In this document: positions 14,850-23,143 of the stretch, one piece after another
Layout of the letters: the number at the start of each line of letters is the position of its first letter
Numbering within the stretch: the first letter of the stretch is position 1
NCBI RefSeq assembly: GCF_013072695.1
Contig: NZ_LXUK01000022.1
Span: 369,084 to 433,083 of the forward strand
Source: Acinetobacter sp. Ac_5812
Lineage (GTDB): Bacteria > Pseudomonadota > Gammaproteobacteria > Pseudomonadales > Moraxellaceae
DNA length: 64,000 nucleotides
Direction: 5' to 3'
The notes under the pieces: generated by a model
The model's input: the letters and a program-made list of their open reading frames with translations, nothing else
Database searches by the model: none
What the model was told of the DNA's origin: nothing
Made by a program: the position numbers and the translations under genes

Positions 14850-17335
14850 GTGGAGTGTTTGGTAGTACCACAATCAGCATGTCAGATACCCGTATTAATT
14901 CAATGCGGATCCAACAATCAGCTTATGGGCTGTGTCAGCCATTAGTTTATGGAAAAACTCGTGTGGCCGCGAATATGTTCTGGTATGGCGATTTTAAAGC
15001 AATCGCCCGTACCACAACGACAAAATCTGGTGGTAAAGGCGGCAAGACTAAAACCAAGAATACTACCTATACATATAGTGCTTCATTGATGCTTGGTCTG
15101 TGTGAAAATCAGATTCAAGATATTGGCATGATATGGGTGGATAAAGATCAGCTTGTAGCTAAGCAAGACGAGGGGATAACTTTACAGCCTATAGATCAGC
15201 TCGGTTTCGAGTTATTTGATGGAAATAACAATCCGATGTGGGGGTATATATCGAGTGCTCATCCTAATCAGGCTTTGAATTATCCGTTTCTTGGTTATGT
15301 GGCAGCAGCAAACTATGACTTGGGTGGTAGTGCCAGTCTGTCAAATCATAATTTTGAAGTGATTAGCACAATTACACTATCTTCAGCTATTCATGATGCC
15401 AATCCAGCAGATGTGATAGAGGATTTAATCAGTAATCCGCGCTATGGTGCTGCACCAAGCTTAAATATCGCAAATTTGAATGAGTTTAGGACCTATTGCC
15501 GAGCAGCCAATCTTTTAATTTCACCCGCATTTACAGAGCAACGAGAAGCGCATGAGATTATTAATGAGATCGTTGAGTCTGTAAATTGTGCTGTGGTACC
15601 AAATCCTGATGGGTTAAAAATCAAATCGTTTGGTGATGCCGCATTGACTGGACACGGCGTAACATTCACGCCAGATCTTACGCCGGTTTACCATTTAACA
15701 GACGATGATTTTCTTGGTGAAGATGAACCCGTCAAGGTTCGCCGTAGTCGTGACACAGATGCCTATAATCACGTCCAGATTGAGTACATCAATCGATACA
15801 ACCAGTACAACACGGAAACGGTCGAAGCTAAAGATCAGGCCAATATTGAAATGTTTGGTTTGCGATCGGAAGAGCCACAAAAGCTAACGTTTTTTTGTGA
15901 GCCTAAGATTGCCAGACACGTGGCTCAACTACGGTTGCAACGCTTGCTGTATGTTCGTAATGAATACGAGTTTCAACTGGGGTGGAAGTACTGCCTGCTT
16001 GAGCCGATGGATATTGTGACTATCACGGATGTTTCATTAGGTCTAGATCAGTTTGCGGTTCGTATCACTCGGGTGGAAGAAGATGATGATGGGATGTTAA
16101 CCATTACTGCAGAGGAAGTGGCAGAGGGTTCCAGATCTGCAATTGAATATGATCTGCAGGCATCCAATGGTTATCAAGGCGGTAATGAAGAGCCAGGTAA
16201 TGTAAATGCACCGGCTATATTTGAACCGCCACTAGATATGACTGATGGTAAGAATGAAGTATGGATGGCGGTGTCTGGTGGCTTAAATTGGGGTGGCTGC
16301 AATGTATGGGCCAGTCTTGATAACACCACTTATGAACTCATTGGAACAGTGTATGGTTCAGCTCGATACGGTCAGTTGGTTGCACCAATAACCAATAATG
16401 CCACATCCATGCAGATTCAGTTAAATACAGCCAGTCAGTTATTCAGTGGCACCTTGCTTGATGCTCAAACAGATCAAACAATATGCAAAGTGGGCGATGA
16501 ATACTTTAACTATCAAGAAGCCACTTTGAATGGATCTGGACTGTATACATTAAGTGATGTATTGCGTGGCCGTTTTAATGATGCTCAAAATCACAACGCA
16601 GGGGAAAGCTTTATACGTCTGGACAGGGCAATCTTTGAATATAGCTTTAATACCAATCTTATTGGGAAACAGATCTATTTGAAGTACACCAGCTTTAATG
16701 GACTTGAACAGAAAGAACAAACGCTGGATGAAGTCACTGCTTATAGCTACACGTTAAACGGTGGGCGGCCATCTGGTGTGATTGGCCTATCGCTTCAATC
16801 ACCATTTGTGGGTACTTCTTTTAAAGTCCAATGGCAGAGTACTGCTGGGGCAAATAGTTATATTGTTCAGATATGGTCCAATGGTGTGAAGTTGCGAGAG
16901 GTTGAAACCACTAACACGGATTACAGTTATTCAATTGAAGAAGCTAAGGTAGACGGTGTTCAACGTGCATATACAATTCGAGTGGCCAGTAAAAGAGGTT
17001 CTAATTTAAGTACATTTGCTGAGTTGAGTATTAGCAATCCAGTACCACCTGTATTGAGTAATATCTATACAGCATCTAATGCTAATTCAATCACGATCAA
17101 TTGGGTGCCAAGTGATGTGCCGGATCTTAAAGATTATGCGGTTTGGTTAAGTGCTACAGCTGATTTTGATCCAACCACAACAGCGCCGTCTTGGACAGGA
17201 ACAGCACTAACCACCACCATAGGAGGGTTACAAGCAACAACGCCATATTATATCCGTGTTGCAGCGAGAGACGTGTGGAAGGAAACAATCTGGAACTATT
17301 CGAATCAGATTACTCAAAGTACATCTGAAGCATAA
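14846..17335 (+). CDS. Phage tail-tip attachment protein (lambda J-like)
   Basis: 829 residues from ATG at 14846, which overlaps the NlpC stop. N-terminal region MSGVFGSTTISMSDTRINSMRIQQSAYG and PLVYGKTRVAANMFWYGDF are typical of tail-tip J proteins of Acinetobacter siphophages; a central baseplate-hub-like region (about 190-450) follows, and the C-terminus (about 640-829) has fibronectin type III features (TPYYIRVAARD). It would recognise the host surface. The gene is intact although the rest of the tail module is missing. Shorter than lambda J (about 1130 aa). Confidence 0.85.
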   Translation: MSGVFGSTTISMSDTRINSMRIQQSAYGLCQPLVYGKTRVAANMFWYGDFKAIARTTTTKSGGKGGKTKTKNTTYTYSASLMLGLCENQIQDIGMIWVDKDQLVAKQDEGITLQPIDQLGFELFDGNNNPMWGYISSAHPNQALNYPFLGYVAAANYDLGGSASLSNHNFEVISTITLSSAIHDANPADVIEDLISNPRYGAAPSLNIANLNEFRTYCRAANLLISPAFTEQREAHEIINEIVESVNCAVVPNPDGLKIKSFGDAALTGHGVTFTPDLTPVYHLTDDDFLGEDEPVKVRRSRDTDAYNHVQIEYINRYNQYNTETVEAKDQANIEMFGLRSEEPQKLTFFCEPKIARHVAQLRLQRLLYVRNEYEFQLGWKYCLLEPMDIVTITDVSLGLDQFAVRITRVEEDDDGMLTITAEEVAEGSRSAIEYDLQASNGYQGGNEEPGNVNAPAIFEPPLDMTDGKNEVWMAVSGGLNWGGCNVWASLDNTTYELIGTVYGSARYGQLVAPITNNATSMQIQLNTASQLFSGTLLDAQTDQTICKVGDEYFNYQEATLNGSGLYTLSDVLRGRFNDAQNHNAGESFIRLDRAIFEYSFNTNLIGKQIYLKYTSFNGLEQKEQTLDEVTAYSYTLNGGRPSGVIGLSLQSPFVGTSFKVQWQSTAGANSYIVQIWSNGVKLREVETTNTDYSYSIEEAKVDGVQRAYTIRVASKRGSNLSTFAELSISNPVPPVLSNIYTASNANSITINWVPSDVPDLKDYAVWLSATADFDPTTTAPSWTGTALTTTIGGLQATTPYYIRVAARDVWKETIWNYSNQITQSTSEA

Positions 17336-17359
17336 ACATAGATTTTAATCTAATTAATT

Positions 17360-17385
17360 AGCCTCCTATTTACGGAGGCTTTTCT
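17360..17385 (+). terminator. Rho-independent terminator
   Basis: agcctcc / ggaggct stem (7 bp), 7-nt loop, then a T-rich tail; ends the J-like transcript 25 bp after its stop. Confidence 0.75.
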
Positions 17386-17403
17386 CATTTCTGGAGACAG
17401 GAA

Positions 17404-17685
17404 ATGCAAGAGCAAGCAGCAAATGCGGTTGAAGCTGCTGCAAGTACAGCCGCAGCAACAGCGCCAAAAGTATCTTATATATCAGCGGGGGCATCAGTGG
17501 CAGCTTATGCAGTAAGTGTAGATTGGGCCGTTTGGTTTTCGGTTTTTATTGGTGTGATCTCTTTTTTCACGACGTTGTACTTCAAACGCCGTGAAGATAA
17601 GCGGGCTCAAGAGATCCACGAATTACGTAAAAAGCAATATGAGCAAACCAAAGAACGGTTAAAAGGAGATTTTGATGACAAGTGA
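17404..17685 (+). CDS. Holin-like membrane protein, 93 aa
   Basis: Ala-rich N-terminus, one or two hydrophobic segments (about residues 25-55) and a strongly charged, Lys/Arg/Glu-rich C-terminus (KRREDKRAQEIHELRKK), the usual plan of class II holins. ggagacagg precedes the ATG. It overlaps the next small membrane gene by 11 bp, suggesting a holin/antiholin or holin/spanin-like pair. Confidence 0.65.
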   Translation: MQEQAANAVEAAASTAAATAPKVSYISAGASVAAYAVSVDWAVWFSVFIGVISFFTTLYFKRREDKRAQEIHELRKKQYEQTKERLKGDFDDK

Positions 17686-17896
17686 ACAAACTCGGGCTTA
17701 TCTGGCCTTTGCCTTGGTTGCATTGATGTTTGTCCTGGTAATCGCTCTATTCTTTGTCGATATGCCACGAGAAAACAGCAACTTAATAAACACGGCTTTG
17801 GGTTTTATTGCAGGGGCAATGACAACAGCTTGCGGTTTCTACTTCGGTAGTTCAGAGCAAGAAAAGAAAAAAGATAGAGACAGCCCAAATCAGTAA
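17675..17896 (+). CDS. Small two-helix membrane protein, 73 aa (lysis region)
   Basis: ATG at 17675 is preferred over the in-frame TTG at 17672 because aaaaggag lies 6-7 nt upstream. Two transmembrane helices (about 8-29 and 40-60) and a charged C-terminal tail (EQEKKKDRDS). Overlaps the holin-like gene. A terminator follows directly. Probably part of the lysis cassette as holin or antiholin; no sequence signature confirms this. Confidence 0.6.
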   Translation: MTSEQTRAYLAFALVALMFVLVIALFFVDMPRENSNLINTALGFIAGAMTTACGFYFGSSEQEKKKDRDSPNQ

Positions 17897-17917
17897 TTAA
17901 TTTTTTAAATCTAAGTG

Positions 17918-17939
17918 ACCGCCTTCGGGCGGTTTTTTA
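17918..17939 (+). terminator. Rho-independent terminator
   Basis: accgcc-ttcg-ggcggt followed by TTTTTTAT: strong UUCG-capped hairpin. Confidence 0.9.
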
Positions 17940-17943
17940 TTCA

Positions 17944-17968
17944 ATCCTGATTAACGCTTAATCAGGAT
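17944..17968. other. 10-bp perfect hairpin without T-run
   Basis: atcctgatta and taatcaggat pair perfectly around a 5-nt loop just after the terminator. No T-tract follows on either strand, so it may be a protein-binding or RNA-stability element. The rest of 17970-18240 shows no gene or obvious signal. Confidence 0.45.
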
Positions 17969-18249
17969 ATGGTCGATTGAGTACTGAATTTACTAGCTTC
18001 AAAATAATAAGTGGAAGTGTTTCCTCTTGATTTTTTCAAGTTGATTCGTTTCAGGTTTAACTAATTATAAGTTTCTACCTATGAAATTGGATCTAAAAGG
18101 TAATTCTTAAACTAGTTTAAAAGCTTTTTAACTGGCATACCGCCTAAATTAAGCAAATGAATTGAAAAAACAAACGGAAGTCTTTCCGCCTTATATGAAA
18201 TGACGTTACTTCGTATAGTAACTTTATTAATAACCAATCAAGGAGATAC

Positions 18250-18324
18250 ATGGCATATCTCTTTAAAAGCAAAAACCCCAGTGCGCCAACACTGAGGTTT
18301 TTATTAACAGTTAAGGAGTATTAA
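18250..18324 (+). CDS. Possible 24-aa leader peptide containing a hairpin (18271-18302)
   Basis: ATG at 18250 has an excellent ribosome site (aaggag, 7-nt spacing) and reads MAYLFKSKNPSAPTLRFLL to a stop at 18322-18324. Inside it an imperfect 10-bp stem (aaaaacc..cagtg / cactg.ggttttt) with T-rich 3' side resembles a terminator. The next gene's aaggag overlaps the leader's end. This looks like a translation-linked attenuator, though the peptide may simply be chance. Confidence 0.35.
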   Translation: MAYLFKSKNPSAPTLRFLLTVKEY

Positions 18325-18330
18325 CTATTA

Positions 18331-18516
18331 ATGAATTTGCCTAACAATGATGTTAACACCAAACCCAATATTCGTATAGAGGGTAAAATGAGCACAAAAG
18401 ATGCAGGGAAGGTTGCGATCATTATGGCCTATGGGAAAAGTATTTCCTTAGTTCTAGGTAGCCTTGCTGGAGTAATTACTGCGATTACAGCACTCATTTG
18501 GAAATTGCTTGGATGA
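18331..18516 (+). CDS. Small membrane protein, 61 aa (lysis region)
   Basis: Polar N-terminal half (MNLPNNDVNTKPNIRIEGK) and one hydrophobic helix (about residues 36-58, SISLVLGSLAGVITAITALIW). Located just before the endolysin, which favours a holin or antiholin role. Ribosome site taaggag lies 12 nt upstream. Confidence 0.5.
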   Translation: MNLPNNDVNTKPNIRIEGKMSTKDAGKVAIIMAYGKSISLVLGSLAGVITAITALIWKLLG

Positions 18517-18543
18517 GTGAATCGTTGAATAAAACTACTTGAA

Positions 18544-18569
18544 ACCGACCATTAAGGGTCGGTTTTTTT
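18544..18569 (+). terminator. Rho-independent terminator before the endolysin gene
   Basis: accgacc / ggtcggt stem with 6-nt loop and seven T. It lies only 20 bp before the endolysin start, so read-through or a separate promoter must feed that gene. Confidence 0.85.
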
Positions 18570-18589
18570 ATTGTCTAAAGGAAAGTGGA

Positions 18590-19144
18590 ATGGACAGAAA
18601 GCCATTCTTTGATATTGCTCGTAAGCTATTAGGCGGCAAGCTTACACAAAATCAAGTTGATCGATTCAGTGAAATTTTGGGTGAATACCAATCCAGTGGT
18701 ATGAAAACCAGCCAAGTTGGTATCAACTTAATCACCAGCTTTGAAGATCTGCGACTCGATGCATATGATGATGGCGTGGGCGTGTGGACAATCGGCTACG
18801 GTACCACGGTTTATCCAAATGGAATAAGAGTGAAAAGAGGTGATAGCTGTACCAAAGCGCAGGCAATGTCCTTTTTTCAACATGATTTGAGGCGCTTTGA
18901 AGCTGTTATAAACCAAGCTGTAAAAGTTGTGGTCAATCAAAATCAGTTTGATGCATTGGTTAGTCTAACTTACAACATTGGGGAGCAAGCATTTAAGGAT
19001 TCAACTTTGTTGAAAAAATTGAATGCTGGTGATTTTATGGGTGCTGCTTATCAGTTCCCAAAGTGGAACAGAGGTGGTGGGAAAGTATTACGTGGGCTTG
19101 TTCGCCGCCGTGCTGCAGAGCGTGAGCTGTTCTTAAAAAAGTAA
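18590..19144 (+). CDS. Phage endolysin, GH24 (T4-type) lysozyme
   Basis: 184 residues from ATG at 18590 (aaagga upstream). Catalytic triad spacing matches T4 lysozyme: Glu52 in TSFEDLRLDAYDDG, Asp61 and Thr67 in VWTIGYGTT. C-terminal helical lobe contains FDALVSLTYNIGEQAF and the RRRAAERELF motif. It has an extra N-terminal segment (about 40 residues) before the catalytic domain. It hydrolyses the glycan backbone of peptidoglycan once holins open the membrane. Confidence 0.92.
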   Translation: MDRKPFFDIARKLLGGKLTQNQVDRFSEILGEYQSSGMKTSQVGINLITSFEDLRLDAYDDGVGVWTIGYGTTVYPNGIRVKRGDSCTKAQAMSFFQHDLRRFEAVINQAVKVVVNQNQFDALVSLTYNIGEQAFKDSTLLKKLNAGDFMGAAYQFPKWNRGGGKVLRGLVRRRAAERELFLKK

Positions 19145-19273
19145 TTTATCACTGCAGGCGCTCAGTGGTTTCATTGATCATTAGCACCTGTATTTTTATT
19201 CTTTTATCTGCTTATACTGCCATTCCACAAACATTACATAAATATTGGACACCTGATAAGGCTACTCAGGACT

Positions 19274-19717
19274 ATGAAAAATTTAACATTAAAACATTAT
19301 TTGGCACTTATTCTAGTTATTTCAGGCATTCTGGCTATTTGCTTTGAGTCTCTTACAAAAGGTTTTGTCACTTACGTACCGTATGGCGGTGGTGAGTTTG
19401 TTTACTTGAGGGAAATGGAAGGATCAAATGAAGATGAAAGCGTACTCTTATGGTTCTTCGGTATCATAAGCGCTATTCTTGGAACCATAATGTATTTTGT
19501 GAAGAATATTACATATGTTCTGAGAATTGGTTTTTTCACTTATGTATTCTTGTTTTTAAGTGCACTCATGACCGATAGTGACCCTCTAAACCAACTTATT
19601 ATTAATACGGTTAAGTTTGATCATAATCTTTATCTCATCTTGTGGTGCCTTTCAGTTGCCATCTACACAGGTATTTTCCTGAAACTATTTATTCAGCAAG
19701 ATAAGTTACGCGATTAA
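19274..19717 (+). CDS. Membrane hypothetical protein, 147 aa
   Basis: Four predicted transmembrane segments (about residues 8-26, 58-77, 84-100, 120-140) with a short extracytoplasmic loop rich in acidic residues after the first. No known family. First gene of the cargo block to the right of the endolysin. Candidate superinfection-exclusion or moron protein by position only. Confidence 0.5.
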   Translation: MKNLTLKHYLALILVISGILAICFESLTKGFVTYVPYGGGEFVYLREMEGSNEDESVLLWFFGIISAILGTIMYFVKNITYVLRIGFFTYVFLFLSALMTDSDPLNQLIINTVKFDHNLYLILWCLSVAIYTGIFLKLFIQQDKLRD

Positions 19718-19903
19718 GAAATATAAATAAAATCATTGGCATCACCACAATTTTTATTAGTTGGTTCGTCTCTGGTTAAGTAGCCGCAGCATAAACACGG
19801 GTAGAGCATTCTATTTTCTTATTTAGTTGACAAAATTTAAATTTAGCAATAAAAGTTGGTTGACAAATCAGCTATTTAGCAATAATCAATAATTTTTAAG
19901 TGA

Positions 19904-20506
19904 ATGGGGGAAAAATTGATAGAACATTTGTGGAAGGCCTTTGAACTTTATCTCAATCGCAAAGATAAGTTTATAAAAGCAGAAGAGCGTTTAAAGCGTC
20001 GATTAACTTTCTTTGAAGAGGTCAAAAAGCTAGAAAATAATAATGATCTAGATGAGCAAGAAAAAAGAGTGATAAGAAACAGTTTGGCCCAAATCGTGTG
20101 TGGAAGCCGTCTTGTAGATTATGAGCTTGTTGAGTACTACTATCGCCATAAGAAGTTTCGTAACTTTGAAGTGATTGTTCCAATTGTTGCGTTCTGGGAT
20201 GAATCGATTGTGAAAGAGTATGACAGTTCAGGAAAAATAGAGCTTATAAAAATTGAAGAAAAGAAATATAGAGCTGAGAAAACAAACTCAATTTCAAGTT
20301 TGGTTTTTATCTCTGGTATAGCCATTTTGTTTATTCTATTTTATCAAGGAGTCATTGATGCTTTTGTTCGGGTATTCCATATGGACTCATACGTAGCTTT
20401 ATATGTATGTGGGGCGTTATTTTTGATTGTTAATTTTTTAGTACTGTTTGCAATTTATGGAGTTCTGACTGTTTTTGATTTACGCAGATTAATTGAAGAT
20501 CGGTAA
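19904..20506 (+). CDS. Membrane hypothetical protein with N-terminal helical domain, 200 aa
   Basis: A long charged helical cytoplasmic region (about 1-125, e.g. DKFIKAEERLKRRLTFFEEV) followed by two C-terminal transmembrane helices (about 127-148 and 160-185) and a basic tail. No family recognised. The soluble-sensor-plus-membrane layout is common among phage defence and exclusion proteins, which is suggestive but not proof. Confidence 0.5.
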   Translation: MGEKLIEHLWKAFELYLNRKDKFIKAEERLKRRLTFFEEVKKLENNNDLDEQEKRVIRNSLAQIVCGSRLVDYELVEYYYRHKKFRNFEVIVPIVAFWDESIVKEYDSSGKIELIKIEEKKYRAEKTNSISSLVFISGIAILFILFYQGVIDAFVRVFHMDSYVALYVCGALFLIVNFLVLFAIYGVLTVFDLRRLIEDR

Positions 20507-20653
20507 ATCAACATAGCAATAACACTACACTAGACAGAATATTCTGCTTAAAGTCTGGATTTATCAATCATAAAGTGTTAACTTTTGTAACTAATATTCA
20601 AGGATATGAATCCATTAGTGATTCTAGAAAATTTGTAGCTGTTAGGTGAGGTT

Positions 20654-20962
20654 ATGGGTTTTAATTTCAGAAAAAGCGTCAAGATCATGCCTGGGGTTAA
20701 ATTGAACATTACTAAAAAAGGCATTAGTAGTGTTTCAGTGGGTAAGAATGGCACACGAGTTAACGTGGGGAAGAAGGGAACTAAAACTACAGTTGGTATA
20801 CCGGGCAGTGGTTTGTCTTATTCAAGTTATACACCAAGGAATAAGAAAGCCGCTAACACGGGAAGTCAGCAATCATCACAAGAGAAAACAAGCTTCAGCG
20901 CTGTCAATCTAGTGATCATTTGTTTTGTTGTTCTTTTCATTTTATTTATAGTTTTCAGCTGA
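20654..20962 (+). CDS. DUF4236 domain protein, 102 aa
   Basis: Starts MGFNFRKSVKIMPGVKLNITKKGISSVSVG and continues with GTKTTVGIPGSGLSYSSY, the clear DUF4236 signature (residues 1-57). A Ser/Gln linker and a C-terminal transmembrane helix (about 82-101) follow. DUF4236 is common in prophages and mobile DNA; its function is unknown. Start is ATG at 20654 after aggtgaggtt. Confidence 0.85.
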   Translation: MGFNFRKSVKIMPGVKLNITKKGISSVSVGKNGTRVNVGKKGTKTTVGIPGSGLSYSSYTPRNKKAANTGSQQSSQEKTSFSAVNLVIICFVVLFILFIVFS

Positions 20963-20993
20963 TACAGATCACTTAGTAGATTTTGAGATTCTC

Positions 20994-21332
20994 ATGAAAA
21001 AAATAATCGTGTTATTCATCATTGCATTCATATCAGGTTCAGCAGTTGCAGAAACCTTAATTCCAAGAAGTGTTAGTGGTGACAAAGGAAAATACTATTT
21101 GCTTGAGTTTAAGCGGAATGGAAATGTCATTACTGCGATTCATAAGCGTGTAGGTGTATATGACACTTACTACACTAAGACTGAAACAAATTGCTCTACT
21201 ATGAAAATGCGGGAAATCGGTGGAAGCGAAACTTCGGTTAAAGCGATCAAACCAAATCCAACTAAATGGTTTGAGTTGGTGCAAGGCTCAAGTAAAAGCG
21301 ATCTAGCTAATTTTTTATGTAAGCGCAAATAA
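20994..21332 (+). CDS. Secreted hypothetical protein, 112 aa
   Basis: Classic Sec signal peptide (MKKIIVLFIIAFISGSAVA, cleavage after ALA-like AVA). The mature part of about 93 residues has two cysteines (in ETNCSTMK and NFLCKRK) that could form a disulfide. Family unknown. Its end lies 8 bp before the next gene, so the two are probably co-transcribed. Confidence 0.6.
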   Translation: MKKIIVLFIIAFISGSAVAETLIPRSVSGDKGKYYLLEFKRNGNVITAIHKRVGVYDTYYTKTETNCSTMKMREIGGSETSVKAIKPNPTKWFELVQGSSKSDLANFLCKRK

Positions 21333-21340
21333 TTATTTTT

Positions 21341-22447
21341 ATGAAATATATATATAAATTACTGGCTTTAGATAAAAGTAATTGCATTAAACACATTGTT
21401 GGTTTTGTCGTTAATGTATTTATTCTTATAATGGTTTTAGGGCTTTTTTTGCTGGTGGGAGGCTATTCGGTACTGATAATTTTTTATATATCAAAAATAT
21501 TTTTTAAAATTTTAATTGAAGCTAATACTTTTTATAAGCTTTGGATTTTATTTTTCTTAATAGTTTGGGTTAAAATTAGAAAAAATATGGATATTGCAAA
21601 AGAGATAGATTTAAAATTAAAAGAATATTTTAAAAGTAAAGATCAAGATAGTATAAATAAATATAAAATGATTTTAATGATGTTGTGTGTTTATATTTCT
21701 ATCTGTCTGATTGGCTTTTCATTTTATACTTTTACTGGAGGGAAGTGGGATGAAGATAGCACGGCTAATATAATTAATATATTTATTTGGGCAACTTACC
21801 TTATTGCACCAATTGTTGCAATATGGGTATTTAGTAATTGGAAAGTCGAATTTAGAGATCGTGAAAAGTATAAGGTGTTAACTGATTTAGAAGAAAATTT
21901 GGTTAATATTGAAGATGGCTTCGTCGTGCTATATAATTATGTGAAAGTTAGTTGGGATTATAAGGTTTTTAAATTTTCAAGAAATAGGAATTATCATAAT
22001 TTTTATCTTGGTAATTCAGAGTATAGAGGTATTTTTTTTAGCAATAATTATTTAACAGAAATCATACAGAGTAATTATGAGATTAATTTAAATTGTATTG
22101 AAATTATGGTTAAAAATAGAAGCTCTGCTTTAAAATATTACAATGATTTTGTTGTTAGTCGATTTAAATATGTATATTGTGAATCTGATTTAAATGGTTT
22201 TGAACTGTATAAGCATCAACTTAATATATTGAAACAAAGGCTATCAACGGCAGCCACCTTAATTTCTTCTGATATACTCGATGTTAAATCAAGTGAAATA
22301 CCAGTCGAATCTATTAATGATTGGATTTCTTATTTTAATTCTACTAAAAATGAAAGTATCGCATTTGATTTGCACGAATTTAGAGAGTTAAGCCGCAGTA
22401 TTCTAGAGGAAATAAAAGAAATAAAAAATAGATTATTAAAAGACTAA
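21341..22447 (+). CDS. Large membrane protein of unknown function, 368 aa
   Basis: Four transmembrane helices in the N-terminal 165 residues (about 20-42, 45-75, 103-128, 142-163), then a 200-residue cytoplasmic domain with coiled-coil-like ends (LSRSILEEIKEIKNRLLKD). Extremely AT-rich compared with phage structural genes, a sign of separate origin. Architecture resembles putative phage abortive-infection or exclusion proteins, but no motif proves it. Confidence 0.5.
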   Translation: MKYIYKLLALDKSNCIKHIVGFVVNVFILIMVLGLFLLVGGYSVLIIFYISKIFFKILIEANTFYKLWILFFLIVWVKIRKNMDIAKEIDLKLKEYFKSKDQDSINKYKMILMMLCVYISICLIGFSFYTFTGGKWDEDSTANIINIFIWATYLIAPIVAIWVFSNWKVEFRDREKYKVLTDLEENLVNIEDGFVVLYNYVKVSWDYKVFKFSRNRNYHNFYLGNSEYRGIFFSNNYLTEIIQSNYEINLNCIEIMVKNRSSALKYYNDFVVSRFKYVYCESDLNGFELYKHQLNILKQRLSTAATLISSDILDVKSSEIPVESINDWISYFNSTKNESIAFDLHEFRELSRSILEEIKEIKNRLLKD

Positions 22448-22465
22448 TTTGAAGTGAAGAATTAT

Positions 22466-22491
22466 AAAAAAGCACCTTAAGGTGCTTTTTT
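22466..22491. terminator. Bidirectional palindromic terminator
   Basis: A perfect palindrome with arms aaaaaagcacctt and its complement, giving T-runs on both strands between the convergent genes at 21341 and 22505. Confidence 0.85.
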
Positions 22492-22504
22492 TAAGATAAG
22501 TACG

Positions 22505-23011
22505 TTACTTAGCCAATCGACTCACAGCTGCCTGAATAATATCAGGTAAAAGGTTTTTCTTTGGTCCCTCACAATCACCAATAATTTTTGCAATATTGTC
22601 ATTGTTGATAATCCAAGAGTTACTAGGAACAAACTGGATATGAGGTTTTCCATCGACAGGACTAATAGTTAGAAACATTCTTTTAAAGTGTACGATTCTA
22701 GAAATTACAGCCCTTGTAATTTCTTCTTCATCAAACTTGGGGTATTCAGGAAGTTTTCCCCCTAACCGTTCAATCTCACGATGCAAACTCCAGTAATAGT
22801 CCATTATCCTGTTACAAGTATCAGCTTCTAATAAATCAAAAGCTGAGTGCTTACTTTTTAGTTTAGAAATTTCATTTTGTGGTTGTCCAGCATCACCATC
22901 ATTTAAATCCAAAACACTAGTTGAGTAGGTTGTTGGAGCTGCACATTTAGGACAGGCAACAGCTAGATTACTAAATTTCTTTCCGCATTCTATACAGTTT
23001 ATAAGAGCCAT
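22505..23011 (-). CDS. Zinc-ribbon protein, 168 aa
   Basis: N-terminal zinc ribbon with CIEC at residues 6-9 and CPKC at 20-23, then an acidic linker (LDLNDGDAG) and a helical C-terminal domain with no recognised family. Four Cys should bind one Zn. Role unknown; it is oriented opposite to its neighbours, as moron genes often are. Confidence 0.6.
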   Translation of the reverse strand: MALINCIECGKKFSNLAVACPKCAAPTTYSTSVLDLNDGDAGQPQNEISKLKSKHSAFDLLEADTCNRIMDYYWSLHREIERLGGKLPEYPKFDEEEITRAVISRIVHFKRMFLTISPVDGKPHIQFVPSNSWIINNDNIAKIIGDCEGPKKNLLPDIIQAAVSRLAK

Positions 23012-23143
23012 CTTCTTTCCTTAGATGTTGTTAAGTGGACTTATAAATTTAGTACATTCAAAAGACTAGGATGGTAATTTTTCTTTTCTCTCATACCCCA
23101 CAACACCCCCAAGTTGAGGTATAGTTTAAATTTACACTAAACC

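Noticed and set aside
19165-19347. 60-codon frame overlapping the start of the gene at 19274
   Set aside because: No ribosome site; its hydrophobic start is short and its second half is the out-of-frame reading of the better-supported membrane gene.
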